NCBI GenBank assembly: GCA_016928125.1
Contig: JAFGLK010000363.1
Coordinates: forward strand, 1-14,824
Reading direction: 5' to 3'
Source of the DNA: Anaerolineae bacterium
GTDB lineage: Bacteria; Chloroflexota; Anaerolineae; UBA1429
DNA: 14,824 bases
In this document: piece by piece, positions 1 to 7,557 of the stretch
Layout of the letters: each line of letters opens with the position of its first letter
Position numbering within the stretch: the first letter of the stretch is position 1
The notes under the pieces: generated by a model
Databases searched by the model: none
Seen by the model: the letters and a program-made list of their open reading frames with translations, nothing else
What the model was told of the DNA's origin: nothing
Program-made: the position numbers and the translations under genes

Positions 1-42
1 AAGACTCATGCTGGAGCCCGCTGGCAACCTGCGCCATGCTTG

Positions 43-51
43 TGCTAGAAT
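43..51 (+). promoter_or_regulatory. Putative extended -10 promoter of the URO-D-fold gene
   Basis: The 9-mer TGCTAGAAT (extended TG plus a -10 hexamer TAGAAT at 46-51) is identical to the -10 regions before the tRNA-Gln gene and the nitrilase gene in this window. The -35 region (about 22-28) is weak, as is common with extended -10 promoters. Transcription would begin near 57-60. The in-frame GTG at 58 would then be essentially leaderless, which favours the SD-preceded ATG at 142 as the true start, with a leader of about 85 nt. Confidence 0.5.
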
Positions 52-141
52 CGACCCGTGCTCAGACGAGAGCAGGCTGCTACGCCAGTGCCGTCGCGAC
101 GCCACCTTGATTCCTTTAGCCTATTCACCAAGGAGCAAGCT

Positions 142-1173
142 ATGGAGAGCCGAGAACGGGTCTATCGCGCCATCGAGATGACCGGCCCCGACCGTCCACC
201 CATCACCCATGCCACACTGCCAGGCGCTGCAAAGCGCTACGGATCGGCGCTGAAGCGATTCCATGCGCGCTTCCCGTCCGATGTCCTGAGCGTGGGCAGC
301 GCGACCGAGGGCGAGTTCGGCCCCGAGATCGGCGTCCCAAGCCGCGATACCTGGGGCTCGCTATGGGTGCGCCACACGGATGAGCACAAAGGGCAGGTGG
401 TGGGCTTTCCGCTGGCAGACTGGTCGGACCTCGAGACGCTAGACGTGCCCGACACCGCCAGCGACGAGATCATGGCCGACATGGAGGCTCGCATTGCGGC
501 CAACGCCGGTGCGCTCTATACCCAGGCCGACGGCGACATCATCTGGCAGCGGATGTTCTACCTGCGTGGCTATGAGGCGGTGCTCGAGGACCTCTTGCTG
601 GAGCGGGAGCGTTGTGCCCAGTTGCGCGACCTCATCGTCGAGGTGATGACCAGGCGTGTTCAGAGGCTCTGCCAGATGCCCGGCCTGGATAGTATCCACT
701 TTCGCGACGACTGGGGCACCCAGGAGTCCCTGATGATCAGCCCCTCACTGTGGCGTGACTTTTTCAAGCCAAGCTATGCCAAGCTGTTCGCCATGACTCG
801 CGAGGCTGGCAAGCATGTGTGGTTCCACAGCGACGGCGCCATCGCCTCCATCATCGCTGACTTGGTGGAGATCGGCGTGCAGGTCCTTAACCCACAAACG
901 GACCTGATCGGTCGAGAGAAGCTGGCGGCGTTGTGTGGCGACGTGCTCTGCATTCAGGGCGATATCGACCGTCAGTGGGTGCTGCCCTACGGCTCGCCGG
1001 ACGATGCGCGCGCTGCAGTGCGGGCCGATATCGATGCCTTTGGGCGACGCAACGGTGGCTATATCGGGCGGGCCGAGTCGGCCGGCGATGTGCCCCTGGA
1101 GAACCTGATCGCCGTATACGAAGAGTTGGTGGCGTATGGTGCCGAACCTGCATCCTACGACCCGCACGCTTGA
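142..1173 (+). CDS. Uroporphyrinogen decarboxylase/cobalamin methyltransferase-fold (URO-D) family protein
   Basis: The 343-residue product has the overall pattern of the URO-D superfamily (COG0407, the fold of HemE and MtaA/CmuA methyltransferases). It opens with SRERVYRAIE, as many members do, and carries DDWG at 189-192, WFHSDGAI at 227-234, NPQTD at 250-254, GDID at 273-276, and GGYI...DVPLENLIAVYE near the C-terminus. In MtaA-type enzymes the HxCG motif supplies a His and a Cys zinc ligand. Here the motif reads H229-S-D231-G, so the Cys is absent and no Cys follows in the C-terminal loop. Neither a corrinoid methyltransferase nor HemE can be claimed, and the substrate is unknown. Start choice: AAGGAG at 130-135 lies 6 nt before ATG 142. 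A GTG at 58 in the same frame adds 28 unlikely residues and lies at the predicted transcription start. The gene is probably monocistronic, since the next gene has its own promoter. Confidence 0.85.
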   Translation: MESRERVYRAIEMTGPDRPPITHATLPGAAKRYGSALKRFHARFPSDVLSVGSATEGEFGPEIGVPSRDTWGSLWVRHTDEHKGQVVGFPLADWSDLETLDVPDTASDEIMADMEARIAANAGALYTQADGDIIWQRMFYLRGYEAVLEDLLLERERCAQLRDLIVEVMTRRVQRLCQMPGLDSIHFRDDWGTQESLMISPSLWRDFFKPSYAKLFAMTREAGKHVWFHSDGAIASIIADLVEIGVQVLNPQTDLIGREKLAALCGDVLCIQGDIDRQWVLPYGSPDDARAAVRADIDAFGRRNGGYIGRAESAGDVPLENLIAVYEELVAYGAEPASYDPHA

Positions 1174-1222
1174 GCTGGGATTCTGGGGCCCTGCAGCCCA
1201 ATCACACTTGAATGCCCCTCAC

Positions 1223-1251
1223 TTGCACGATGGAGGCACCCAAGCTATAGT
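1223..1251 (+). promoter_or_regulatory. Putative promoter of the Thr/Pro-stalk surface protein gene
   Basis: TTGCAC (1223-1228) is followed by a 17-bp spacer and then TATAGT (1246-1251), five of six matches to TATAAT. Transcription would start near 1258 and give a leader of about 43 nt to ATG 1301. It lies in the 127-bp gap after the URO-D-fold gene, which supports independent transcription of the surface protein. Confidence 0.5.
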
Positions 1252-1300
1252 ATGCCCGTTCCGGCCCCTGGCGGGAGCCAACCTCGATTCGGAGAGATCT

Positions 1301-2458
1301 ATGCGTCGCATTCGTCTGTTGCTCGTTGTTGCCCTAGGGCTGCAACTCAGCCTCAGCGTTCTCTTGGCCTTTCCGGTCCATGCGCAGTGCCCGGGCAATC
1401 CGCTTGCCAATGCTGGCTTTGAGGAGGGCTGCTACAAGGGCGAGACCGTCGGCACCAGTCTCTCCTCTTGGGTGGCCAATGGCTGGCTCCCCTGGTCGCT
1501 CAAAGGGGATGCCATGATCAACCGCGAGCCCGAGTACAAGATGATCGATCGCCCGATCCTGGATGACGGCGACTTTAGAGTCTACAGCGGGGATCACTCA
1601 TTCGCCTTTTTCACCGGCTTTGCGACGCATACATCGGGGTTCTATCAGCGGGTCCCCGTGCCGCGTGGGAGCCAAGTCAGCTTTTCCATCTGGGTGCAGA
1701 TCAACACGGGTGAGAAAACGATTGGCTCGAAATCCCGGCCGCTCTCCGATCTGGACACGCGCGGCAATTACCGCGTGTGGGCCGGAATAGATCCCTATGG
1801 AGATACCCCGGTTGGATACGGCGCTCCCCCATCTGAGAGAACGGTCTGGTCTGAGCCGGTGATCGATGCCGACACGCGCCGCGAAGTGGACGGCGTCTTG
1901 ACCGATGCCTGGGTGCAACTCTCTGTCTCGACGATCGCTCAAGTCGATGCCATCACCGTGTTCACCCGCGGCGCGCCGGAATTCCCGGTCAAGACCAACA
2001 TCTCGTTCTGGGACGAGGCCTGCTTGATCATCCAGGCGCCGCCCACCAACACGCCGCGTCCCCCTACGGCCACGCCGGCTGTGACCGACACGCCTGTCCC
2101 GACCGATACGCCCCTGGCTACGGACACGCCCACTCCGACCGACACGCCCTCGGCCACCGATACACCCGTAGCCACCGAGACATCCACGCCGACGGAGACG
2201 TCGACGCGGACCGACACGCCGGTTCCGCCCACCGCTACGGCGCTTCCAACGGATACTGCGGTCCCGCCAACCGATGCGCCGTCGGCTGCGCCAACCCTTG
2301 TGCCCACAGTTCAGCCCCCTGCGCCGCAAGAGGCCGCAATGCTGGATGCCACGGGGCTCGCGCTGGTAGGCGCTGGAATGGTGGTGGTTCTAGGGGTGTT
2401 GGCGCTCTGGCTCAGGCGCCAGCGCGCTCCACAAGAGCCAGACGACAGGGATTCGTGA
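1301..2458 (+). CDS. Secreted surface protein: jelly-roll-like module, Thr/Pro stalk, C-terminal membrane anchor
   Basis: The product has 385 residues. Residues 1-28 form a signal peptide: MRRIR, a long hydrophobic core and a VHA|QC cleavage site. Residues 30-245 form one extracellular domain that starts NAGFEEG and later has SGFYQRVPVP and VSFSIWVQI. This resembles the carbohydrate-binding-like beta-sandwich modules (NxGFE...W) common in Chloroflexota surface proteins; no ligand can be inferred. Residues 246-345 are a low-complexity stalk of TDTP/TATP units, probably extended and possibly O-glycosylated. Residues 351-371 form a hydrophobic helix followed by RRQR and an acidic tail, which is a typical stop-transfer anchor. 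I see no LPxTG sortase motif. Start: GGAG at 1291-1294, 6 nt before ATG 1301; the open frame reaches back to 1136, but that part lacks an SD and overlaps the previous gene. The specific role is unknown. Confidence 0.88.
   Translation: MRRIRLLLVVALGLQLSLSVLLAFPVHAQCPGNPLANAGFEEGCYKGETVGTSLSSWVANGWLPWSLKGDAMINREPEYKMIDRPILDDGDFRVYSGDHSFAFFTGFATHTSGFYQRVPVPRGSQVSFSIWVQINTGEKTIGSKSRPLSDLDTRGNYRVWAGIDPYGDTPVGYGAPPSERTVWSEPVIDADTRREVDGVLTDAWVQLSVSTIAQVDAITVFTRGAPEFPVKTNISFWDEACLIIQAPPTNTPRPPTATPAVTDTPVPTDTPLATDTPTPTDTPSATDTPVATETSTPTETSTRTDTPVPPTATALPTDTAVPPTDAPSAAPTLVPTVQPPAPQEAAMLDATGLALVGAGMVVVLGVLALWLRRQRAPQEPDDRDS
2036..2335 (+). repeat. Degenerate Thr/Pro-coding tandem repeat (surface stalk)
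   Basis: About 300 bp encode the TDTP/TATP-rich stalk. The DNA unit is a degenerate 12-mer resembling ACCGACACGCCC. Copies differ at synonymous positions and by Ala/Val/Ser swaps, so this is not a perfect microsatellite. Its reverse strand gives long Val/Gly/Ser-rich shadow frames that should not be annotated. Confidence 0.75.
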
Positions 2459-2470
2459 CGAGCCAGACCA

Positions 2471-2493
2471 GGGCGTCGGACAAGCCGACGCCC
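2471..2493. terminator. Perfect 9-bp hairpin between convergent genes
   Basis: GGGCGTCGG (2471-2479), loop ACAAG and CCGACGCCC (2485-2493) form a perfect 9-bp GC-rich stem. It lies between the stop codons of the surface gene (2458) and the M16 protease gene (2552), which converge here. No T-tract follows on either strand, so it is a terminator-like or transcript-end-stabilising hairpin rather than a canonical intrinsic terminator. Confidence 0.5.
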
Positions 2494-2551
2494 CCCTGAG
2501 ACGCGCCTCTTGGGCAGGAGACGGCTTCCCAGCGTGTCCTGCAAGAATCGA

Positions 2552-5227
2552 TCAGGTCAGGGTGCCGGCCATGGCGAGCACATTCCGGTCAGGGGTCAGG
2601 TACCGCCGGATGGTATCTCGGATCTCCTCCTGCGTCACCCGATGAATGATCTCCGCATAGCGCTGCAGATAGTCCAGGCCCAGACCGTGTTCCTCGATGT
2701 TCAGAAGGTAGTTGGCGATGCCGTCGTTGGTCTCTAGGCGCAGAGGCAACGCGCCGGTGAGATAAGAGCGGCAGTCATCCAGCTCTTCGTCACGGATCCC
2801 ATCCTCGCGCAGCCGCGTCACCTCGGCGAGAATGGACTCCACCGCTCGCTCGACATCGTCTGGATTCACGCCCGCGACGATATTCCAGGGATGCGCGCCG
2901 CGTCCGGCATGGAGCCCACTGCTGATATAGTAGGCCAAGCCCTGATTGTCGCGTATGTTCTCACCCAGACGTCCGGCCATTCCCAGACGGCCCATGGCCA
3001 GGTTGGCCATCATCGCGGCGTAATAGTCAGGGGAACGCCGCGGCATGCCTACCACGCCCCAAGAGAGATCGACCTGCGCTTTGGCGGGAAGGCTAACGAT
3101 CTCGCGGATGAGGCCCTCGGGCGTCTGAGCGGGCGGCACATCCCAACAGGGCGCATCGCCCGTCACCTGCCAGTGGCCAAAGGTCTCATCCAGCTTGGCC
3201 AGCACCTGAGGCGCCTGCACGGCACCCGCGACGCAGACCGTGAGCGTCAAGGGATGGTACATTGTGGCGTGGAACGCCACCAGGTCTTCTCTCCTCAGGT
3301 GTAGCAGCGTCTCACGGGTGCCGATGACCGGGCGCCCGTAGGGATGGGGAGATGGATAGAGAGCCGCCATGAAGGCCTGATCGGCGCGGTAGCCGGTGTC
3401 GCTCTGCAGCATCGTCAGGTGTGTCAGATACTGACCACGCAGTTTTTCCAGCTCCTCTTGGGGAAAGGTAGGCTCGATGATGATCTCGGCCAGATGGTCG
3501 ATGAGCAGTTCCACATCCTCGGCCAGCGCATAGCCGCCAAAACCCATCTCATCGTGGCCAGCGGAAAAGTTGGCCTCGGCCCCCACATCATCCAGCATCT
3601 GATTCAGTTCCCCGTAGTTGTGGCGTCGGGTGCCTCGGCGCAACATGGCCGCGGTGAACGCAGCCAGGCCGACCTGTTCATCACGGTCATGAACGCTGCC
3701 GCTCTGCAGGCTGGCGTTGATGGCCACCGATGCACTGGCCGGATTCTCAAGGATCAGGACCGTCGTACCATTGGCGAGGACACGGCGCACCACCGTCTCA
3801 GGGCTGATGGTCGCCCCTCGGCGAGCCGCTGAAGAGGCAATCGAGACCGCAGCCCCGTGGCAATCCAACTGCGCCGGTCGACGCCAGAAGGCCGCCAGCG
3901 GCCCCTCTTCAACCGCGACCTGCTCGCTGCCCTCCTCCTCATCGAGGATCGGGATGTAGTGGCCCACTATGGCGTTGTCGCTGTGCAGATAGGTCCGTGC
4001 GACTCGCCGTATGTCGTCCGGAGTGACGGCTCTGAGCTCGTCGAGGATGGTCTCCATGCGTTCGTGGCGATCCACCATGTCGAGGAAGCCCAGCGTGAGG
4101 GCCTGGCTGGTGACGCTCTCGCTGCTATAGGCGAATTGCGCCTGAGTCTGCCGGATGGCCACCGACAGCTCTCGCTCCGATACGGGCTCGCTGCACAACA
4201 GCGTGATCTGCTCGACCAGCGCGCCCTCTACCTCCTGCAATTCGCGACCCTCACGAACCGTGGCCAACATCGTCAGTAGATAGGGATCCAGGCTGGGGTG
4301 ATAGTTACTGCCCACAGACGAGGCAAGCTGCGTCTCGACCAAGGCGCGGTACAGCCGGGCGCTACGAGCCTGCGATCCGCTAAAAGCGAACATGGCCTTT
4401 CCGCCAGAGAGGACTGCGTCGAGCACCACCATGGGGATATAGTCCGCGTGGGCCACTGGCGGCGTGTGATAGGCGAGACGCACCATCGGGGCAGAGCCGG
4501 GCATGCGTAAGGTCACGCGTCGCTCCCCCCGTTGCGGTGGTTCGGGGCGAATGCTGGACTGGGGTACCTGGCTGGGGCGAATGGCCCCAAAGTAGGTCTC
4601 GATCGACGCCAAGTAGCGCTCGGGGTCCAGGTCGCCAGCGACGACCAGCAAGGCGTTGTTGGGCCCGTAGTAACTCTGATAGTGATTCAGGAGTTCCTCG
4701 CGCGTGATCTCGAGCAGGTCTTCCTTCCACCCGATAGTCTGGTGATGATAGGGGTGCACCCGGAAAGCTGCTGCGGCCATCTCCTCGGCCAACACGTAAC
4801 GGGGCTCGTTCTCCGAGCCCTCGCGCTCGGCGATGATGACGGTACGTTCAGTGGATACCTCGGCGGGATCAAAGAGTGCGCCGGTTATGCGGTCGGCTTC
4901 GATCTCCAGCGCCAGCTCAGCCCGATCGCTGGGCAGCGTCATGTAGTAGGCGGTAAAGTCAAAGCTCGTCATGGCGTTCACATAGCCGCCATTGCGATCT
5001 ACCGTGCGCATGATCGAGCCCTTGGGGAAGCGCCGCGAGCCCTTGAACATCATGTGCTCCACCCAGTGAGACATGCCTGTGTGACCTTCGACCTCATTTC
5101 GACTTCCGACGCGATACCAAAGCCAGGTGCTGATCACGGGGGCCGAATGGATCTCCTTGAGGATCACGCGCAGGCCGTTGCCTAATTGGGCTTGCCGCGT
5201 GGATGCAGGCTGTGGGGGGATCTGCAT
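2552..5227 (-). CDS. M16 family zinc metallopeptidase, fused two-half form
   Basis: This 891-residue protein is a tandem M16 (insulinase/pitrilysin superfamily) peptidase. The N-terminal half carries the inverted zinc motif H54-W-V-E57-H58 (general base E57). The distal zinc ligand is E134 in TVIIAEREGSENE, 76 residues after H58, the spacing expected of the family. An M16_C-like domain covers about 175-420. A second M16 unit runs from about 477 to 891; its HxxEH position reads GLAAFTAAML (520-529), so it has no metal site. It retains the R759...GLAY766 element that helps bind substrate in the C-terminal halves of clan members. The N-terminus is not a signal peptide, so I predict a cytoplasmic peptidase that degrades or processes peptides. 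Start: AGAAGGAGA at 5233-5241, 5 nt before ATG 5227. It follows recO on the same strand, with a 118-bp gap containing its own promoter. Many relatives are separate active/inactive subunits; here they are fused. Confidence 0.93.
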   Translation of the reverse strand: MQIPPQPASTRQAQLGNGLRVILKEIHSAPVISTWLWYRVGSRNEVEGHTGMSHWVEHMMFKGSRRFPKGSIMRTVDRNGGYVNAMTSFDFTAYYMTLPSDRAELALEIEADRITGALFDPAEVSTERTVIIAEREGSENEPRYVLAEEMAAAAFRVHPYHHQTIGWKEDLLEITREELLNHYQSYYGPNNALLVVAGDLDPERYLASIETYFGAIRPSQVPQSSIRPEPPQRGERRVTLRMPGSAPMVRLAYHTPPVAHADYIPMVVLDAVLSGGKAMFAFSGSQARSARLYRALVETQLASSVGSNYHPSLDPYLLTMLATVREGRELQEVEGALVEQITLLCSEPVSERELSVAIRQTQAQFAYSSESVTSQALTLGFLDMVDRHERMETILDELRAVTPDDIRRVARTYLHSDNAIVGHYIPILDEEEGSEQVAVEEGPLAAFWRRPAQLDCHGAAVSIASSAARRGATISPETVVRRVLANGTTVLILENPASASVAINASLQSGSVHDRDEQVGLAAFTAAMLRRGTRRHNYGELNQMLDDVGAEANFSAGHDEMGFGGYALAEDVELLIDHLAEIIIEPTFPQEELEKLRGQYLTHLTMLQSDTGYRADQAFMAALYPSPHPYGRPVIGTRETLLHLRREDLVAFHATMYHPLTLTVCVAGAVQAPQVLAKLDETFGHWQVTGDAPCWDVPPAQTPEGLIREIVSLPAKAQVDLSWGVVGMPRRSPDYYAAMMANLAMGRLGMAGRLGENIRDNQGLAYYISSGLHAGRGAHPWNIVAGVNPDDVERAVESILAEVTRLREDGIRDEELDDCRSYLTGALPLRLETNDGIANYLLNIEEHGLGLDYLQRYAEIIHRVTQEEIRDTIRRYLTPDRNVLAMAGTLT

Positions 5228-5299
5228 GGGTTCTCCTTCTTGAGTGACTGCGAGGCCGAATCATCTCGGACGTCAGGTTGCGGCGGCTTCTTGGTGGGC

Positions 5300-5328
5300 A
5301 GTATATCCGCGCCCCCTCGACGTCGCAA
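5300..5328 (-). promoter_or_regulatory. Putative promoter of the M16 protease gene
   Basis: On the minus strand, TTGCGA (5328-5323), a 17-bp spacer and TATACT (5305-5300, five of six matches to consensus) lie in the recO-protease gap, about 70 bp upstream of ATG 5227. This suggests the protease is transcribed independently of the glmU-cdd-deoC-recO unit, perhaps in addition to read-through. Confidence 0.55.
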
Positions 5329-5345
5329 GGCCCCTGAATGCTGGC

Positions 5346-6161
5346 CTAGAGGCTGCCCTCAGTCGGAGGCAAGTCGCCCGGCGGGTCATGGGTGGGGATC
5401 ACGTGCATCTCGCGCTCCATGCGCCGCAAGACGCGCGTCGAGCGCACCTCGCGTTCCAGCACGTATTCGAGGTAGTGTTGCAGCAGCGCCTCGAGCTCTC
5501 GGTGGGTGGAGGCATGCACACGCAGTGTGCGCGCCACCTCTGGAGAATGGCTCATCAGGAAACGCAGAACCTTCTGGGCATTGATCGAGACTGGGGTCGC
5601 CTGAGCTTCGTGCTCTCCGCAACGCGCACAGAGCAGCCCGCCCCCCTCGGCAGTGAAAAAGTTCGCCTCTGGACGGATCGGCTCATGGCAGCCTACACAC
5701 GCAAAAAGCTGCGGTTGGTAGCCTGCCAGACTCAACAGATGCAGCTCAAAGTAGCGCATCCAGAGACGCAGATCGCTCTCTTGAGCACACCAACGCAGTC
5801 CACGCGCCATGAGCTCATAGAGCGCCTCGTTCTCCTCTCCCTCTTGAGCGAAACGATCCATCAACTCGCCCATGGTGCAGGCATAGCCAAAGCGGGAGAG
5901 ATCGCCGCGCAGGCCCTCATACTCCTCCAAGCACTCGGCCTGGCTGACGATGTGGAAGTTGCGGCCGCGGGCCAGCAAAACCTGGGCGCGGTAGAAGAGC
6001 CCGAGGTGCCCGACTTTGCGGCTCGTGGCGCGCCGGATGCCCTTGGCCAGCGCAGAGATCTTGCCGCCAGGGGTCAGGAGCGTCAGGATGCGATCGGCCT
6101 CGCCATAGTCACGCTCGCGCAGCACGATCGCCTCGCTTCGATAGAGTCGCTGCTCTTTCAC
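5346..6161 (-). CDS. recO: DNA repair protein RecO
   Basis: RecO acts in the RecFOR pathway, loading RecA onto SSB-coated single-stranded DNA and annealing complementary strands. The product (271 residues from GTG 6161) opens with RLYRSEAIVL followed by DYGEADRILTLLTP, the conserved N-terminal OB-fold beginning. A basic stretch GKISALAKGIRRATSRK (33-49) fits DNA binding. A helical domain follows, with a C4 zinc-finger pattern C155-x2-C158...C178-x2-C181, as in many but not all RecO proteins. The length is close to the usual 240-270. Start: GTG 6161 has a weak GGA 6 nt upstream and gives the family-like N-terminus. An ATG at 6206 adds 15 residues and has no SD. The frame extends further back to 6443, but that part overlaps deoC and is implausible. 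deoC ends 76 bp upstream, so co-transcription is likely. Confidence 0.93.
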   Translation of the reverse strand: MKEQRLYRSEAIVLRERDYGEADRILTLLTPGGKISALAKGIRRATSRKVGHLGLFYRAQVLLARGRNFHIVSQAECLEEYEGLRGDLSRFGYACTMGELMDRFAQEGEENEALYELMARGLRWCAQESDLRLWMRYFELHLLSLAGYQPQLFACVGCHEPIRPEANFFTAEGGGLLCARCGEHEAQATPVSINAQKVLRFLMSHSPEVARTLRVHASTHRELEALLQHYLEYVLEREVRSTRVLRRMEREMHVIPTHDPPGDLPPTEGSL

Positions 6162-6237
6162 ATCTATTCCGATCTGGCCCCGAACCGATCGTCCCAGGTG
6201 ACCCATACGCACGCATGAGGCGCCGAATCGAGCAGGG

Positions 6238-7005
6238 TCAGGCAGGCGCGCCCTCGATAATGGCGATGCTCGAGCTGGCGCCGATGCGACTCGCGCCGGC
6301 GGCCACCATGGCGCTGGCCATCTCGTATGAGCGGATGCCCCCCGCCGCCTTGACGCCGATCTCGGGACCCACCACGCGGCGCATGAGGGCCACGTCCTCA
6401 AGCGTCGCGCCCCCCGTGCTGAAGCCCGTCGAGGTCTTGACAAAGTCGGCGCCGGCCTCCACGACCAGCAGGCAGGCGATGACCTTTTCCCTATCGCTCA
6501 GCAGACAGGCCTCGACGATCACCTTGCAGATGGCCGAGCGCGCATGACAGGTCCTCGCCACGATCGCGATGTCGTCGCTGACCAAGTCATACCGTCCCGC
6601 CTTGAGCGCGCCCACAGAGAGCACCATGTCGATCTCGCTCGCGCCAGCATCGATACACTGCTCAGCCTCAAAGGCCTTGACGGCGCTCAACGAAGCGCCT
6701 AGCGGAAAGCCCACCACCGAGCACACGGCGCACTCGCTGCCCGCCAGCGCGGCCCTGCATTGGGCCACATACACGGAATTCACGCACACCGACGCCATGC
6801 CGTATTGTTGGGCTTCGGCGCACAGCTGCGCGATCATGTCCGGCGTCGTCTCTGGCTTGAGGGCCGTGTGATCGATCATGCCGGCCAACTGATGTGCGCT
6901 CAACCGGGGAGCGTTCGTCTGAATGGCAGCAGCGGCAAGCGGCTGATCCCTGAACTGGGCCAGCAGGTCGGATGCCCGCATAACGACATCGCCTCTGTCT
7001 GACAT
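6238..7005 (-). CDS. deoC: Deoxyribose-phosphate aldolase
   Basis: DeoC is a class I aldolase that cleaves 2-deoxyribose-5-phosphate to glyceraldehyde-3-phosphate and acetaldehyde during deoxynucleoside catabolism. The 255-residue product shows the full family signature: IDHTALKP (44-51), SEIDMV with D126 (proton relay), KVIVEACLL (161-169), FVKTSTGF with the Schiff-base lysine K190, and GVKAAGGIR with the second catalytic lysine K219. GASRIGASS (237-245) forms the phosphate-binding end. Assignments follow the E. coli enzyme (D102, K167, K201). About 40 residues precede the barrel, slightly longer than average. Start: AGAGGAG about 8 nt before ATG 7005. It lies 63 bp after cdd on the same strand and works in the same salvage route: Cdd deaminates (deoxy)cytidine, and DeoC consumes the deoxyribose phosphate released further on. 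Confidence 0.96.
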   Translation of the reverse strand: MSDRGDVVMRASDLLAQFRDQPLAAAAIQTNAPRLSAHQLAGMIDHTALKPETTPDMIAQLCAEAQQYGMASVCVNSVYVAQCRAALAGSECAVCSVVGFPLGASLSAVKAFEAEQCIDAGASEIDMVLSVGALKAGRYDLVSDDIAIVARTCHARSAICKVIVEACLLSDREKVIACLLVVEAGADFVKTSTGFSTGGATLEDVALMRRVVGPEIGVKAAGGIRSYEMASAMVAAGASRIGASSSIAIIEGAPA

Positions 7006-7068
7006 GATCTTTGCTCCTCTCGCAAGTCCGATCGGGCCACAGTCACAGCGCGCTGCGGGGCGAGAGCC

Positions 7069-7557
7069 CTACGCGTCTCTCTGCTGGTCGACCGGCTCCG
7101 TGTCCTGCAGGCTGGCGTCGAGAAACGCGTTCGGCAGAAGCTTCTGCAGCGAGGTGGCCCACGCATTCCCTTGAGCGTCCGCCACGAGAATGGCCATGTC
7201 TCTGCCGAACTCGGCCATGACCTGGCGACAGGCTCCACAGGGCGTGGCCCCAGTGCTTGTCACCACAGCCAACGCCTGGAGATCCCTTTCGCCTTCCGAG
7301 ACGGCCTTCCAGATCGCCACCCTCTCGGCGCAGACCGTCAAGCCAAAGGACGCGTTTTCTATATTACAGCCTGCATACACGCGCCCTGATCCGGCTCGCA
7401 CAGCGGCCCCTACGTGGAAATGAGAATAAGGTGCATGGGCGTGCCTTCGCGCCTCTAGAGCCGCTTCCACCAGCTCTCGCCATTCATCTGGCAGGCTCTC
7501 CGAGGGGACGATCTGAGTGCGACGGGTCGCCTTGTGCCCTTTACCGTTTTCCGGCAT
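7069..7557 (-). CDS. cdd: Cytidine deaminase
   Basis: This 162-residue zinc enzyme hydrolytically deaminates cytidine and deoxycytidine to uridine and deoxyuridine in pyrimidine salvage. It carries YSHFHVGAAV (44-53), GCNIENAS (63-70, ribose binding), VCAER with zinc ligand C76 and catalytic E78, and PCGACRQ with zinc ligands C107 and C110. This C-C-C ligand set is that of the small homotetrameric class. A basic, polar N-terminal extension of about 25 residues precedes the usual family start. The open frame continues to 7641 inside glmU, but ATG 7557 is the sensible start: AGGA lies 9 nt upstream and the gene then overlaps the glmU end by 17 bp, consistent with translational coupling. The C-terminus is unremarkable. 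Confidence 0.95.
   Translation of the reverse strand: MPENGKGHKATRRTQIVPSESLPDEWRELVEAALEARRHAHAPYSHFHVGAAVRAGSGRVYAGCNIENASFGLTVCAERVAIWKAVSEGERDLQALAVVTSTGATPCGACRQVMAEFGRDMAILVADAQGNAWATSLQKLLPNAFLDASLQDTEPVDQQRDA

Noticed and set aside
1598..2329. Long antisense frames opposite the Thr/Pro-stalk gene, including a Val/Gly/Ser-repeat frame at 1939-2307
   Set aside because: They mirror the repetitive codons of the stalk. They have no SD or recognisable domain, and the sense gene is well supported.
5328..5348. AGGCC...GGCCT hairpin at the recO stop codon as a terminator
   Set aside because: The stem is only 5 bp, there is no T-run, and it abuts the -35 of the protease promoter.
5244..6218. 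Plus-strand frame of 324 codons opposite recO
   Set aside because: It is a shadow of recO in GC-rich DNA. It shows no family signature, while the recO frame has conserved motifs and a zinc finger.
6207..6443. N-terminal extension of the RecO frame back to 6443
   Set aside because: It overlaps the deoC 3' end in another frame and gives an Arg/Ala/Pro-rich sequence with no RecO similarity.
7046..7055. 10-bp palindrome CAGCGCGCTG between cdd and deoC
   Set aside because: It has no loop and no T-tract and is short for GC-rich DNA; probably chance.
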